Shown piece after piece: positions 18,840 through 27,707 of a stretch of DNA of 64,000 bases. Within the stretch, counting starts at the first letter, position 1. Every line of letters starts with the position of its first letter. The stretch comes from CAZICM01 sp964537685 (GTDB lineage Bacteria; Myxococcota_A; Polyangia; Polyangiales; Polyangiaceae): the NCBI GenBank assembly GCA_964537685.1, contig CAZICM010000013.1:124001-188000 (forward strand), in the 5' to 3' direction. The position numbers were made by a program, and so were the translations under genes. The notes under the pieces are model-generated. The model ran no database searches, was not told where the DNA came from, and saw only the letters and a program-made list of their open reading frames with translations.

Positions 18840-21596
18840 TCAATCATCATCTTCGTCTACTTCCGCAATTCCCAACGCCCGCCTCTTATTCCGCGCCTCC
18901 ACTTGCTGGAGCAGCTCGGGCGGAAGTTCCTGAAGCTGCTTTTTCCGCATCCAACGCATCACCTGCTCCCCCAGCCCAGGCTGATCGTCCACGTTTTTAA
19001 AATCCCACGACTTGGTAAGCGCCTGCTCCGCGCCTGTCGCGCCCATCCCGCATTCCAAAGGCCAAGTGCGCGGCTTATACACATAGGGCGTGAAATCCGG
19101 CGTCGATGTGAACATATCCAGAGGAAGCCCTGCATTTTTCACAATCACATTGGGATAAGGCAATCCGAGCACATGCGCGAATACCTTATGAAGCGAGGCC
19201 ACATCGATATGCGTCTTCGAGACATAACCCCGCTTCACCCAAGGAGAAATCAATACAAGCGGAGTTCTATGATAATCGATATGATCTCCACCCTGCTGGG
19301 GATCGTCCTCGGTAATCACGATCAGCGATGAAGCCCACAATGGGCTATGAGAAATGGCATCGACCATCATACCCGTCGCCTCGTCATTTACCGCGCACAT
19401 CACTTCAGGCGTGGGGTTTTCAGGAGACACGCCGACCGTGTGGTCATTCGGCAGTGTCATATAGACAAACGAACCGAGATCGCATTTTACGCGGGCCCGG
19501 ATGGCCGCGTGGCAGGATTTTTCTAAATCGTTGTAATCAATATGCTGAAATGGCCCTCCCGGATACAGCGCATCGACCGGATTTTTCCCCGGCGGCGCCT
19601 TTGAGGGTACCCCCACGATTTCGCCTAAAATATCAAATGGAACGGAGTTATTAACAAGCCAATCAAATAGCGAACCTTCCACCGGCTTTCCGGGGCTTGC
19701 AACGCCGCACAGAGGCACTTGCCTTGAGTCCAGGCTCCATGTCCGCTCGCAAAAATCCGTCGTCCGCCCATGCGTCGTCCATTGATGGCCCTGCGTCGAT
19801 TTAATGGCCAAATTATAAAAATTATCGGACATCGTAAAGGTTTTACCCAGCTCGCGGAAATTCGTCCAAATGCGATCCATTTCCGCGGTGGTCAATTTCA
19901 TCGCATATTGAGGATCGCCTTCCACATTGGGCAAATCTCCCAGCAGCGAATCGAAGGTTTTGTTTTCTCTGACGACGAAAAAGACATGCTGAATATGGGG
20001 AGAAGGCCCTTCCGTATTGGTTTCGGGAACGGGAAAATCCTTTGCGCCTCCATCGCAGGACAGCGCTGGATACCCAGGGCGCGCTCCAACAGCGACGGCT
20101 TGAGCCACCATTTGCGTACCCGCGCTAAAATCGGCATCGGTGGGCGCGGCAATTTTTTGAATAGCGCCCCTCATTTGCGAACTTCCCTCGCCGTCACCGA
20201 TATCCGCATATTCGAGCAGCGGCCCAATGCCTTTTCCGCGAAGGCTGGTCACCGCCAGCGAACCATCCGCAAGCACCGAAATCGCGCTGGGCCACCACGC
20301 CGAAGCCAGCCTTCCCTTGGCGGTAAATACGGGCGGATCTTTGGTTAAATCGACATCAAACGCCGCAATGGCATTCAATGCCGCGAGCAATACATACAAT
20401 CGGCTTTGCGCGGCATCAAACGCCACGGCCGACACATCCAATCCTTTCAAACCAGGCTCGAATTCAACAGGAATGGATGTGCTTTTCCCCGAAACCCGGT
20501 CAATCAATGAAATGGTCTCCCCGAAATCGTTGGCGACCACCATCCAGCGGGAATCCAAAAAGGCCATGCCCTGGGGATTTTTTTCGGCCGCAAACGAACG
20601 GCTCACCTTGGGCGCCGCGGGGTTGGACACATCGATCTCAATGACATTCGTGCTCCTCCACACGGGCACATAAGCAAAAGCGGAAGCCGCGTCATTGGGA
20701 TCGAAATACACAGAGAAGGCTTCTTTTGTGCCGATATCGACGCTACCGACCATTGTTTTATAATTCGGCGAGGCGGGATCGATATCAAATACAAGCGAAT
20801 TGCTCGACTCCACGCCTGAAACCACAAGCTTTTTGCCATCGGGGCTCGCGGCCACACCCGCCACATAATAGGGTTCATCGCCGTTCATCGGCAAAGGCAG
20901 CGCATCGCCCGGAGACAGCGCGAGCGAACCTGTCTGCGTGTCCACGCTCAACGCAAAGACTTCACCGTAATCGCTGGCCACATATACCCGATTGGGCGCG
21001 ACATACGCGAGCGAGCTATTTAATCGCATTGGCGGAGTAAACAATACAAATCCAGCAACAGGATCGGATACACCGATTTTCGTGGTATCCACAACGCGGA
21101 CCGCATGATTGTCTTTCCCTGTATCGACAACCAATACAAAGGGCGTGCCTGGAATGGGCGCCAATGCCGTTGTAATGCTCCCCGAAAGCTCGGGCTCATC
21201 AAAATTAAATTCGGCGCCGGAAGGCTTTACCGTGCGTCCATCGGGCAAAATCCGGGCACCCGTCGAGGCATCAATACCCGGCCTTTTAATGGCATCCCCC
21301 GTGGGCTCGCTCGCCGTGCATTTTCCCTGAACAGCCTCGGGATATTTGCCATCCCACGCCGGGCACTCGGGCAGATGCGCTATTTTTGGCCACTCGCCCA
21401 TGGCGGGACATGAATATGGTTTTGTAGCTTCCTCACACGATGAATTTGGACATAAATAAGCGCAGGAGGTAGGCGCATAAGCAAAATCCTCATAATTGGG
21501 GACCGCCGGGGAAGGCGGAGCAGGATCGCCGTCATCTCCGCACGAAAGCGCGAGAAAGCCCAAAGACATGCCCATCACCAATTCAAAGCGCCGCAT
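18840..21596 (-). CDS. Lipoprotein with beta-propeller and alkaline-phosphatase-superfamily phosphoesterase domain
   Basis: 918 aa. The signal MRRFELVMGMSLGFLALSC is a lipobox with Cys19. Residues ~90-480 are repeated strands with YncE/SMP-30-like propeller character (FVLVVDTGKDNHAVRVVDT..., VYVASDYGEVFALSVD..., KLVVSGVESSNSLVFDID). The C-terminal half is the Phosphoesterase (PF04185-type) domain: HVFFVVRENKTFDSLLGDL, NFYNLAIKSTQGHQWTTHGRTTDF, SSLIVITEDDPQQGGDHID and LVLISPWVKRGY, which carry the metal ligands. It probably hydrolyses phosphate esters at the cell surface. GGAG lies 7 nt before the ATG. It follows the OppF-type gene by 13 nt, so it is part of the transporter transcript. Confidence 0.88.
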   Translation of the reverse strand: MRRFELVMGMSLGFLALSCGDDGDPAPPSPAVPNYEDFAYAPTSCAYLCPNSSCEEATKPYSCPAMGEWPKIAHLPECPAWDGKYPEAVQGKCTASEPTGDAIKRPGIDASTGARILPDGRTVKPSGAEFNFDEPELSGSITTALAPIPGTPFVLVVDTGKDNHAVRVVDTTKIGVSDPVAGFVLFTPPMRLNSSLAYVAPNRVYVASDYGEVFALSVDTQTGSLALSPGDALPLPMNGDEPYYVAGVAASPDGKKLVVSGVESSNSLVFDIDPASPNYKTMVGSVDIGTKEAFSVYFDPNDAASAFAYVPVWRSTNVIEIDVSNPAAPKVSRSFAAEKNPQGMAFLDSRWMVVANDFGETISLIDRVSGKSTSIPVEFEPGLKGLDVSAVAFDAAQSRLYVLLAALNAIAAFDVDLTKDPPVFTAKGRLASAWWPSAISVLADGSLAVTSLRGKGIGPLLEYADIGDGEGSSQMRGAIQKIAAPTDADFSAGTQMVAQAVAVGARPGYPALSCDGGAKDFPVPETNTEGPSPHIQHVFFVVRENKTFDSLLGDLPNVEGDPQYAMKLTTAEMDRIWTNFRELGKTFTMSDNFYNLAIKSTQGHQWTTHGRTTDFCERTWSLDSRQVPLCGVASPGKPVEGSLFDWLVNNSVPFDILGEIVGVPSKAPPGKNPVDALYPGGPFQHIDYNDLEKSCHAAIRARVKCDLGSFVYMTLPNDHTVGVSPENPTPEVMCAVNDEATGMMVDAISHSPLWASSLIVITEDDPQQGGDHIDYHRTPLVLISPWVKRGYVSKTHIDVASLHKVFAHVLGLPYPNVIVKNAGLPLDMFTSTPDFTPYVYKPRTWPLECGMGATGAEQALTKSWDFKNVDDQPGLGEQVMRWMRKKQLQELPPELLQQVEARNKRRALGIAEVDEDDD

Positions 21597-21609
21597 GACC
21601 TGACTCCAT

Positions 21610-22428
21610 TTAAAGCACGGCTTTTACAAGCGAATCTGTATAAGGATGCGCCGGAGAATCCAATACCTGCCGCATCGATCCGCGCTCGACAATCTCGCCC
21701 GAATACATCACCGCCACTTCCGGGCACAGATTGCGAACCACCGACAGATCATGCGTAATCAATAGGTAAGTCAAGCCCAATGTATTCCGGAGGGATCGCA
21801 ATAAATTGAGAATCTGCGCCTGAACGCTTACATCCAAGGCGCTCACCGGTTCATCGAGGATCAATACATCGGGCTTTAATGCGAGCGCCCGCGCAATGCC
21901 CACCCGCTGCCTCTGTCCGCCCGAAAGCTCGTGCGGATAACGCGTTTGATAGGCGCCCGACAGGCCAACCCATTCCAATAGCTCCGAGACCCGGGCCAGA
22001 GCCTCTTGTTCGCTGCCCGCAAGCCGGTGGGCCAACAGAGGCTCGCTCAGGCAATCCCGCACCCGCATGCGGGGATTCAGCGTCGCGTACGGGTCTTGAA
22101 AGACCATCTGCATGCGCCTTCGCACCAGCGTCAGCTCTTTTCCCTTCAGGCGAAGCACATCGCAGCCTTCCAGCAACACCTGTCCAGAGCTCGCCGGAAT
22201 TAATTTCAATATGGCCCTCGCCAGCGATGACTTTCCCGAGCCCGATTCGCCCACCAAACCAAGCGAGCCGCCCCGTCCAATGCTCAGCGAGACTTGTTTT
22301 ACCGCCCGCACCGTATCCGCTTTTTGAAAGAGCCCCGCGTTTCTCCGCGGAAATTCGACGGATAAATCCCGCACATCCAAGAAAGGCTCTTCAGGCATGG
22401 CCGGCGGATCAATTTGATCATTTATCAT
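21610..22428 (-). CDS. oppF: Oligopeptide/dipeptide ABC transporter ATP-binding protein (OppF type)
   Basis: A 272-aa ABC ATPase. Walker A GESGSGKSS at 60-68, Q-loop FQDPYATLNPR, signature LSGGQRQRVGIARAL at 168-182, Walker B VLILDEP at 188-194, H-switch LITHDLSVV, and the ending HPYTDSLVKAVL typical of peptide-transporter ATPases. It is short for the family, ending just after HPYT without the usual C-terminal Cys-containing domain. It pairs with the OppD-like ATPase but is separated from it by two unrelated genes on the same strand, which is unusual. Confidence 0.9.
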   Translation of the reverse strand: MINDQIDPPAMPEEPFLDVRDLSVEFPRRNAGLFQKADTVRAVKQVSLSIGRGGSLGLVGESGSGKSSLARAILKLIPASSGQVLLEGCDVLRLKGKELTLVRRRMQMVFQDPYATLNPRMRVRDCLSEPLLAHRLAGSEQEALARVSELLEWVGLSGAYQTRYPHELSGGQRQRVGIARALALKPDVLILDEPVSALDVSVQAQILNLLRSLRNTLGLTYLLITHDLSVVRNLCPEVAVMYSGEIVERGSMRQVLDSPAHPYTDSLVKAVL

Positions 22429-22444
22429 AAAAATTCAATCAAAA

Positions 22445-23485
22445 TTATTCTGCCCGATCGTCTTCGGGCACGCGGATACAGCGGAATCCCAAGCCCGGAA
22501 CTTCATAGGTATCGATGGCGGCGCCGCGGAGCGAGCTCTGAATTCCAAGCCCCGATCGGTTCCAGCCGCCGCCCCGGATCACATGCACGAGCACATTGGG
22601 ATTCAATACCAAAGGATCTGTTACCATTTCAGAAGGCCAGGGCTCCCAGGTATCCTCGCACCATTCCCATACATTGCCCGCCATATCGTAAAGAATTCCA
22701 CCCGGCCAAATCCGATTTCCTTTGGGATGCGATTTCACGGGCGAAGTGCCGCCTCCTCCGCAACCTGAATTGCCGCCCGGACTGACCAGCACGCCCGGCG
22801 CGAAATCCGCGTGTTCGCATGTGGGTTCCTCATTTCCCCAAGGCCATTTGCGGCCATCGCCACCCGTGGCTGCCCATTCCCATTGCGCCTCGGTGGGCAA
22901 GCGTTTTCCGCGCCACGCACAAAAAGCCTTGGCCTTTAAAAAACTCACTTCATTCGCGGGGTGATCGGGCCTGCGCGGATAATTCGCATATATCTCGGCA
23001 ATTTTAGGCGTTTTGCATTGTCCGGCCCCGACGCATTCCATCATCGCCCGCACGGTCACTTCGGTTTCGTCCATGCAAAAAGGCTTTGTCAGCACGACGC
23101 GGTGAGGTTTATCCGAATCGGGTTTATGCCCTCTTTTAAAGCGTTTTGCGCCGCCGTTCAGGGTAAAGCCTTTGCCGATTACAAAACCTTCTTTACCCGT
23201 GGGCGGGATATAGACTTCCCCGGCTGGACAGGCCGGAACGCAGGTTTTTGTATTTTCATCGCAGCGTTCAATGGAAAAACATTTATTATTGCATGATATT
23301 GGCTTATTATCCGTTGAATTTGATACACCGGAATGGGAGGGAGCGGGCGCCGGGGCCACGCTGGCCGAGTCCACTGAAATTGAAGCCCTTCCACCGGCAT
23401 CGGGCCTATCCGAACCTGTTTCCGCCCTGGCCGAGCAGCCCAGGGCAAGAATACCAATGAATTGAAAAAATCGCGCCCCGCCCAT
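22445..23485 (-). CDS. Lipoprotein with formylglycine-generating-enzyme (SUMF1/FGE-sulfatase) fold
   Basis: About 346 aa from ATG 23485; an upstream in-frame start would overlap the neighbouring gene and precede the signal. Lipobox GILALGC, then an Asp/Ser/Pro tether and a small Cys-rich segment (CNNKCFSIERC..KTCVPACPAGE). The rest is the SUMF1 domain: FCMDETEVTVRAMMECVG, HPANEVSFLKAKAFCAWRGKRLPTEAQWEWAATGG, ILYDMAGNVWEW, VIRGGGWNRSG, LGFRCIR. In myxobacteria this fold is often used as a non-catalytic or kinase-associated module. Whether it modifies a sulfatase is unknown; no sulfatase gene is in the window. It sits between PAS-STAS and oppF with gaps of 5 and 16 nt. Confidence 0.87.
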   Translation of the reverse strand: MGGARFFQFIGILALGCSARAETGSDRPDAGGRASISVDSASVAPAPAPSHSGVSNSTDNKPISCNNKCFSIERCDENTKTCVPACPAGEVYIPPTGKEGFVIGKGFTLNGGAKRFKRGHKPDSDKPHRVVLTKPFCMDETEVTVRAMMECVGAGQCKTPKIAEIYANYPRRPDHPANEVSFLKAKAFCAWRGKRLPTEAQWEWAATGGDGRKWPWGNEEPTCEHADFAPGVLVSPGGNSGCGGGGTSPVKSHPKGNRIWPGGILYDMAGNVWEWCEDTWEPWPSEMVTDPLVLNPNVLVHVIRGGGWNRSGLGIQSSLRGAAIDTYEVPGLGFRCIRVPEDDRAE

Positions 23486-23490
23486 TCTAA

Positions 23491-24693
23491 TCAATCGCCT
23501 TGGCCGTCCCGCATCGCATAGGCAATCCCCGCCTGCAGCGTCCCGCACGTCATCACCGTACTCAAATCGGCGCCGATCGTCACCAACGTCTGCGCCACAA
23601 AAGGCCGGATTCCTGTCAGCACAGCCTCGGCGCCGAGCAATGAAACAGCCTTGGCCGCCTTGAGCAGCGCGCTCGCGACCTGCGTGTCCACCACTGGAAC
23701 GCCTGTGATATCCAAAATCGCAACCTTCGCGCGCGTCTTTCCAATGCCTTCCAGCAGCGTGTCCATCACCTGCGCGATGCGCCGCGAATCCAGCGTCCCC
23801 ACCAAAGGCATCACAACAATTTCATTGCTGATAGGAATTAAGGGAGTGGACACCTCCAAGAGGGCCGCCGACTGTTTTTGAATGGTGTCCTCGGCCCATT
23901 TCCGGTCGGTAATATCGCGGCCAATCGCATAAATGCGCTGTTCAGGGACGGAAGCGAACGATCTCCATTCCAGCCAGCGATAACTTCCGTCTTTATGCCT
24001 AAAGCGATTTTCCCATACGATCGTATTGGAATCGGATTGGGAAACGACAGAACGCACCATCTCCTTGGTGCGGGCAATATCATCGGGATGCACGAGCTTT
24101 AGCAAAGGAATGCTGATTAATTCGGCATGTAAATATCCCAGCGTCTTTTCCCAGGCCGGATTTAGGCGCCGTGTTCTTCCATCAAAATCCATAATCGTAA
24201 ATAGGTCGGCATTTAGATTAAAAAAGCATTCGAGCTCGTTTTCGGCAGCCTTTTGAGCCGATGCATCGCGGAATATCGCGCTCACAAATTCCACCTGGCC
24301 GTCCCGATTTTTATGCGAAAGCACCGCGGTGGACGTGGGCAATTCCGTTCCATTGCGTCTCAAGAGAGGCATCTCCCCCATCCACAAACCATGCTGAATC
24401 GCGGCCGGTATGGCCTGCTCAGCCGCCATTTTCGCTACGGAAGGCGAATGAAATGCCGCTATACTGGCCTCAAACGTCTCATTTTCGCCAAGACCCACCA
24501 TACGCCTCAAGCCCGCGTTTATAAAAAGCGCGGCACCGTCCGGACTCGCCAGCCCCACACCATCGGGCATCGCCCGAACCACAGCCGCCAATTTGCGGTC
24601 CAATTCATGTTCCGCAGCGGCCTGCTCAAGTTCTGCAATTCGTGCCCTCTGCCGCTCTATTTCTTCGCGCAATGACTGTTCGTCGCTCGTCAT
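23491..24693 (-). CDS. PAS-PAS-STAS sensory protein (RsbR-like), paralogue 2
   Basis: 400 aa. An N-terminal coiled coil (LREEIERQRARIAELEQ) precedes two PAS domains (AVVRAMPDGVGLASPDGAALF..., and DLFTIMDFDGRTRRLNPAWEKTLGY with a PAC motif WENRFRHKDGSYRWLEW...GRDITDR). The C-terminus is a STAS domain with the intact RsbR-type motif ILDITGVPVVDTQVAS and a second Thr in GIRPFVAQTLVTIGADL. RsbR-type proteins build stressosomes and are phosphorylated on these threonines. It lies inside the oligopeptide-transporter gene run, 82 nt after oppD and 5 nt before the SUMF1 lipoprotein. No RsbS/RsbT genes are visible nearby. Confidence 0.87.
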   Translation of the reverse strand: MTSDEQSLREEIERQRARIAELEQAAAEHELDRKLAAVVRAMPDGVGLASPDGAALFINAGLRRMVGLGENETFEASIAAFHSPSVAKMAAEQAIPAAIQHGLWMGEMPLLRRNGTELPTSTAVLSHKNRDGQVEFVSAIFRDASAQKAAENELECFFNLNADLFTIMDFDGRTRRLNPAWEKTLGYLHAELISIPLLKLVHPDDIARTKEMVRSVVSQSDSNTIVWENRFRHKDGSYRWLEWRSFASVPEQRIYAIGRDITDRKWAEDTIQKQSAALLEVSTPLIPISNEIVVMPLVGTLDSRRIAQVMDTLLEGIGKTRAKVAILDITGVPVVDTQVASALLKAAKAVSLLGAEAVLTGIRPFVAQTLVTIGADLSTVMTCGTLQAGIAYAMRDGQGD

Positions 24694-24775
24694 AAATCGT
24701 CCCTAACTTCAATCATGCCCAGCCCCGAAGATAAAAGTCTATTAAGTAGCACGATTATTCAAATATATCCATGGG

Positions 24776-25819
24776 TTACTTCGATATTTCCAGGCCGTGA
24801 AGATGGCAGCGGACGAGATGCAGCGCCCTTTTCTTTGGCGGCGCTGATTCCGTTTCAATTTGATCGGATTGGGCAAGAGGGATCAGCTTTGGCTCTTCGT
24901 CTTCGCAGCGTTTATGCCTTTCGGGACAGCGGGGATGAAATGGGCATCCCGATGGTATTTCTCCCAGGCGGGGCGGCATTCCGGCGATAGGGCTTAAAGC
25001 TTCGCCCCCCTCCCCCGAAAGCTTGGGACGGCAGCGCGCGAGGGCAATTGTATAGGGATGTTTCGCATTTCGAAGAATATCTCCAGCCGGGCCTTCTTCC
25101 ACGATGCGGCCCGCATACATGACAGCCACCCGATCGGCTGTGTGAGCAATTACACCCAAATCATGTGTAATGATCAGCATGGCGGCCCCGCTTTCCAATA
25201 CGCGCTCATTTAGAATGGCGAGCACCTGGCGCTGAACGCTCGCATCCAGAGCCGTTGTCGGCTCGTCGGCAATGAGCAGCGCGGGATTGCATAACAGCGC
25301 CGCCGCAATCAATACCCGCTGCCTCATTCCTCCCGAAAGCTCGTGAGGATAAGCCTTCATGATTCTGGCCGGATCGTCGATTTTTACCGATGAAAGCATG
25401 GCCGCACACCGTTCAAGGGCCTGCGGCCTGTTCATTTTAAGATGGTGGACAAGCACTTCAAGCAATTGATCCCCGATGGTGAGATAGGGATTGAGGGCTG
25501 TCATCGGATCTTGAAAAACGATGGATATTTTATTTCCCCGGATATGGGTTAATTCGCGCTCGGATAAACGGAGCAAATCGATTGTATTGCCTGATTTCTC
25601 ATCGGAAAAGAGCGCCTGGCCATTTGGGATAAGCGCGGGCGGTTCTGGCAAAAGCCTGAGCAGAGACATTGCGGCGGCGCTTTTTCCGCAGCCCGATTCG
25701 CCGACAATGCCGAGCACCTCGCCGGGTCCGATTGAAAAGGACACCGAAAATAGCGCGCGAAGCAAGCCTTCCTCGGTCTTAAAATCGACACATAAATCGC
25801 GCACGGAGAGCAGCGGCAC
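24776..25819 (-). CDS. oppD: Oligopeptide/dipeptide ABC transporter ATP-binding protein (OppD type)
   Basis: About 347 aa. I chose GTG 25819 (MPLLSVRDLCVDF) because AAAGGA lies 7 nt upstream; a TTG two codons earlier sits too close to it. Walker A GESGCGKSA near 40-48, Q-loop VFQDPMTALNPYL, signature HELSGGMRQRVLIAAAL, Walker B LLIADEPTTALDASVQ, H-switch IITHDLGVIAHTAD. The C-terminal oligopeptide-transporter domain is present with cysteines (PPRLGEIPSGCPFHPRCPERHKRC). It couples ATP hydrolysis to peptide import with OppBC and OppF. Five nt separate it from the upstream permease gene. Confidence 0.92.
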   Translation of the reverse strand: MPLLSVRDLCVDFKTEEGLLRALFSVSFSIGPGEVLGIVGESGCGKSAAAMSLLRLLPEPPALIPNGQALFSDEKSGNTIDLLRLSERELTHIRGNKISIVFQDPMTALNPYLTIGDQLLEVLVHHLKMNRPQALERCAAMLSSVKIDDPARIMKAYPHELSGGMRQRVLIAAALLCNPALLIADEPTTALDASVQRQVLAILNERVLESGAAMLIITHDLGVIAHTADRVAVMYAGRIVEEGPAGDILRNAKHPYTIALARCRPKLSGEGGEALSPIAGMPPRLGEIPSGCPFHPRCPERHKRCEDEEPKLIPLAQSDQIETESAPPKKRALHLVRCHLHGLEISK

Positions 25820-25830
25820 GGCCAAATCCT

Positions 25831-26772
25831 TTAATGTTTAACAGCGCGCGGATCCAGCGCTTCCTTTAAGCCGTCGCCCAGAAAATGAAAGCAAAATAAA
25901 GTTAATGCCAAAAAGATGGATGGGAAAAACAATTGATATGGATACACATCCATGGTTTCGGCGCCCTGGGCGGCCAGCAATCCCAGGCTGGACAGCGGCT
26001 CCTGCGTTCCCAAGCCCAAAAAGCTTAAAAAGGCTTCGGTCATCATCACTTCAGGAATGGTGAGGGCGGTGTAGACGATCATCGGCCCCATTGCATTGGG
26101 CAATAAATGCCTAAAGACAATGCTTCCGGCGGGAAGGCCCAGACAGCGCGCGGCTTCGATAAAAGGCTGGTTTTTTAATGAGAGCACCTGGCCCCGCACA
26201 ATGCGCGCCATCGTCAGCCACGAAATACAGCCCAATGCCATAAACACGATCGCAATTTGATAGAGCGGAAAATAACTTGAATCACCGGGGTTCTTAACGA
26301 AAATACCCAGTACAAATTTATAGATTTGGTAAAATACACTTTTATCATTGCCAAAGAAAACCATCAATAAGATCACGAAGACCAAAAAGGGCAGCGTATA
26401 GAGAATATCGACGATGCGCATCATCCAGGCATCGGTCTTGCCGCCGGCATATCCGGCAATCCCGCCCCACAGGCTGCCAATCATAAAACTCAATACGGTC
26501 GCAATGATGCCCACCGCGAATGAAATTCTTCCGCCCAAAAACACGCGCACCATTAAATCGCGGCCCGCGTAATCGGTGCCCATCCAGTGCTCCATCGAGG
26601 GAGGCGTCGGGCCAAGGGCTAAATCGGTCTTGTCGTAGCGGTAGGAAGAGAATTCAGGAATGAAAATACAGCCCAGGACCAGCGCGCAAAGAATAACGAT
26701 CGAGGCTTTGGCCGCGCGGTTCTTCAAGAGCCGGAAAAGAGCATCGCCGAACAGGGAGCGGGAAGAGCTCAT
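25831..26772 (-). CDS. oppC: Oligopeptide/dipeptide ABC transporter permease (OppC type)
   Basis: A 313-aa integral membrane protein. It has an N-terminal OppC_N-type helix (IVILCALVLGCIFIPEF), the lead-in HWMGTDYAGRDLMVRVFLGGRISFAVG typical of DppC/OppC, about six transmembrane helices, and the EAA coupling loop EAARCLGLPAGSIVFRHLLPNAM. There is a ~25-residue insertion (KFVLGIFVKNPGDSSYFPLY) between helices, as in some Gram-negative OppC proteins. Its ATG overlaps the oppB stop (ATGA). Confidence 0.93.
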   Translation of the reverse strand: MSSSRSLFGDALFRLLKNRAAKASIVILCALVLGCIFIPEFSSYRYDKTDLALGPTPPSMEHWMGTDYAGRDLMVRVFLGGRISFAVGIIATVLSFMIGSLWGGIAGYAGGKTDAWMMRIVDILYTLPFLVFVILLMVFFGNDKSVFYQIYKFVLGIFVKNPGDSSYFPLYQIAIVFMALGCISWLTMARIVRGQVLSLKNQPFIEAARCLGLPAGSIVFRHLLPNAMGPMIVYTALTIPEVMMTEAFLSFLGLGTQEPLSSLGLLAAQGAETMDVYPYQLFFPSIFLALTLFCFHFLGDGLKEALDPRAVKH

Positions 26773-27707
26773 CGGAGCTCCACGCGGGGATCGAGATAGG
26801 CATAGGCGATATCTACGATCGTATTGATAATCATTAAAATAATTCCATAGACCAGCATCACGCCCAGGAGCAGGTTGTAATCGCGGTTTAAGGCGGCCTC
26901 GGCGAAATAGCGGCCCATGCCGGGAATATAAAAAATGCGTTCGATAACAATAGAGCCGACGAGCAAATGGGATAAACCGGGGCCGATATAACTGAGCACA
27001 GGAAGCAGCGCGCCTTTTAAGGCGTGTTTAAATAAGATATGATTGTGGGGCAATCCTTTGGCTTTGGCCATCCGGATAAAATCGGAGCGCAGGATTTCGG
27101 TCATCGAGCCTCTAAAGAGGCGGGCAATGGTGGCGGCGGCGGGGGCGGCGGCGCAGATAACAGGCAAGATCATGTGCCTCGGGCTTTCCCAGCGGGCGAC
27201 GGGCAGCGCATACAGGTGGAGGGAGAAAATAAAAATAAGCAGCGGCGCCAGCACAAAGCGCGGGATCGATATAAGCGCGAGGGAAAAGCCGGTGGCGGCC
27301 GTATCCATCCAGGTATTTTGTTTTGCAGCTCCAATCATGCCCAGACAGAGTCCGCTTGCGATGGCAACTATCATCGCCAATGATCCCAATTGCATCGAAA
27401 TGGGAAGGCTCAGGCGGATAATTTCGGAAACGGTCCGGTTCGGGTAACGGAAGGTTGGGCCTAAATCGCCCCGGGATAAAAATCCCCAAAGCCAATCCGT
27501 GTATTGTTTCCATATCGGATCGTTTAGATGATATTTGGCTTGGAGGGCTTTTTGTATTTCGGCCGGAACAGCGCGCTCTTCATCGAATGGACCGCCCGGG
27601 AGAAGGCGTACCAGAATAAATCCCATCGTAATTACAATCAATAATGTAGGAATGAGCCACAGGATCCTCTTCGCTATATAGAAAAGGATATTGCGCCTGT
27701 CGCTCAC
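26769..27707 (-). CDS. oppB: Oligopeptide/dipeptide ABC transporter permease (OppB type)
   Basis: About 312 aa, starting at GTG 27707 (MSDRRNILFYIAKRILWLIPTL). GGGAGG lies just upstream, and this GTG overlaps the oppA stop (GTGA); the ATG 12 nt earlier has no ribosome site. It has the conserved RLLPGGPFDEERAV segment, six transmembrane helices, and the EAA loop RMAKAKGLPHNHILFKHALKGALLPVLSYIG split over two helices. It forms the heterodimeric pore with OppC. Confidence 0.93.
   Translation of the reverse strand: MSDRRNILFYIAKRILWLIPTLLIVITMGFILVRLLPGGPFDEERAVPAEIQKALQAKYHLNDPIWKQYTDWLWGFLSRGDLGPTFRYPNRTVSEIIRLSLPISMQLGSLAMIVAIASGLCLGMIGAAKQNTWMDTAATGFSLALISIPRFVLAPLLIFIFSLHLYALPVARWESPRHMILPVICAAAPAAATIARLFRGSMTEILRSDFIRMAKAKGLPHNHILFKHALKGALLPVLSYIGPGLSHLLVGSIVIERIFYIPGMGRYFAEAALNRDYNLLLGVMLVYGIILMIINTIVDIAYAYLDPRVELR

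Noticed and set aside
24700..24990. Plus-strand frame across the oppD 3' end
   Set aside because: It is antisense to oppD and has no homology or Shine-Dalgarno.
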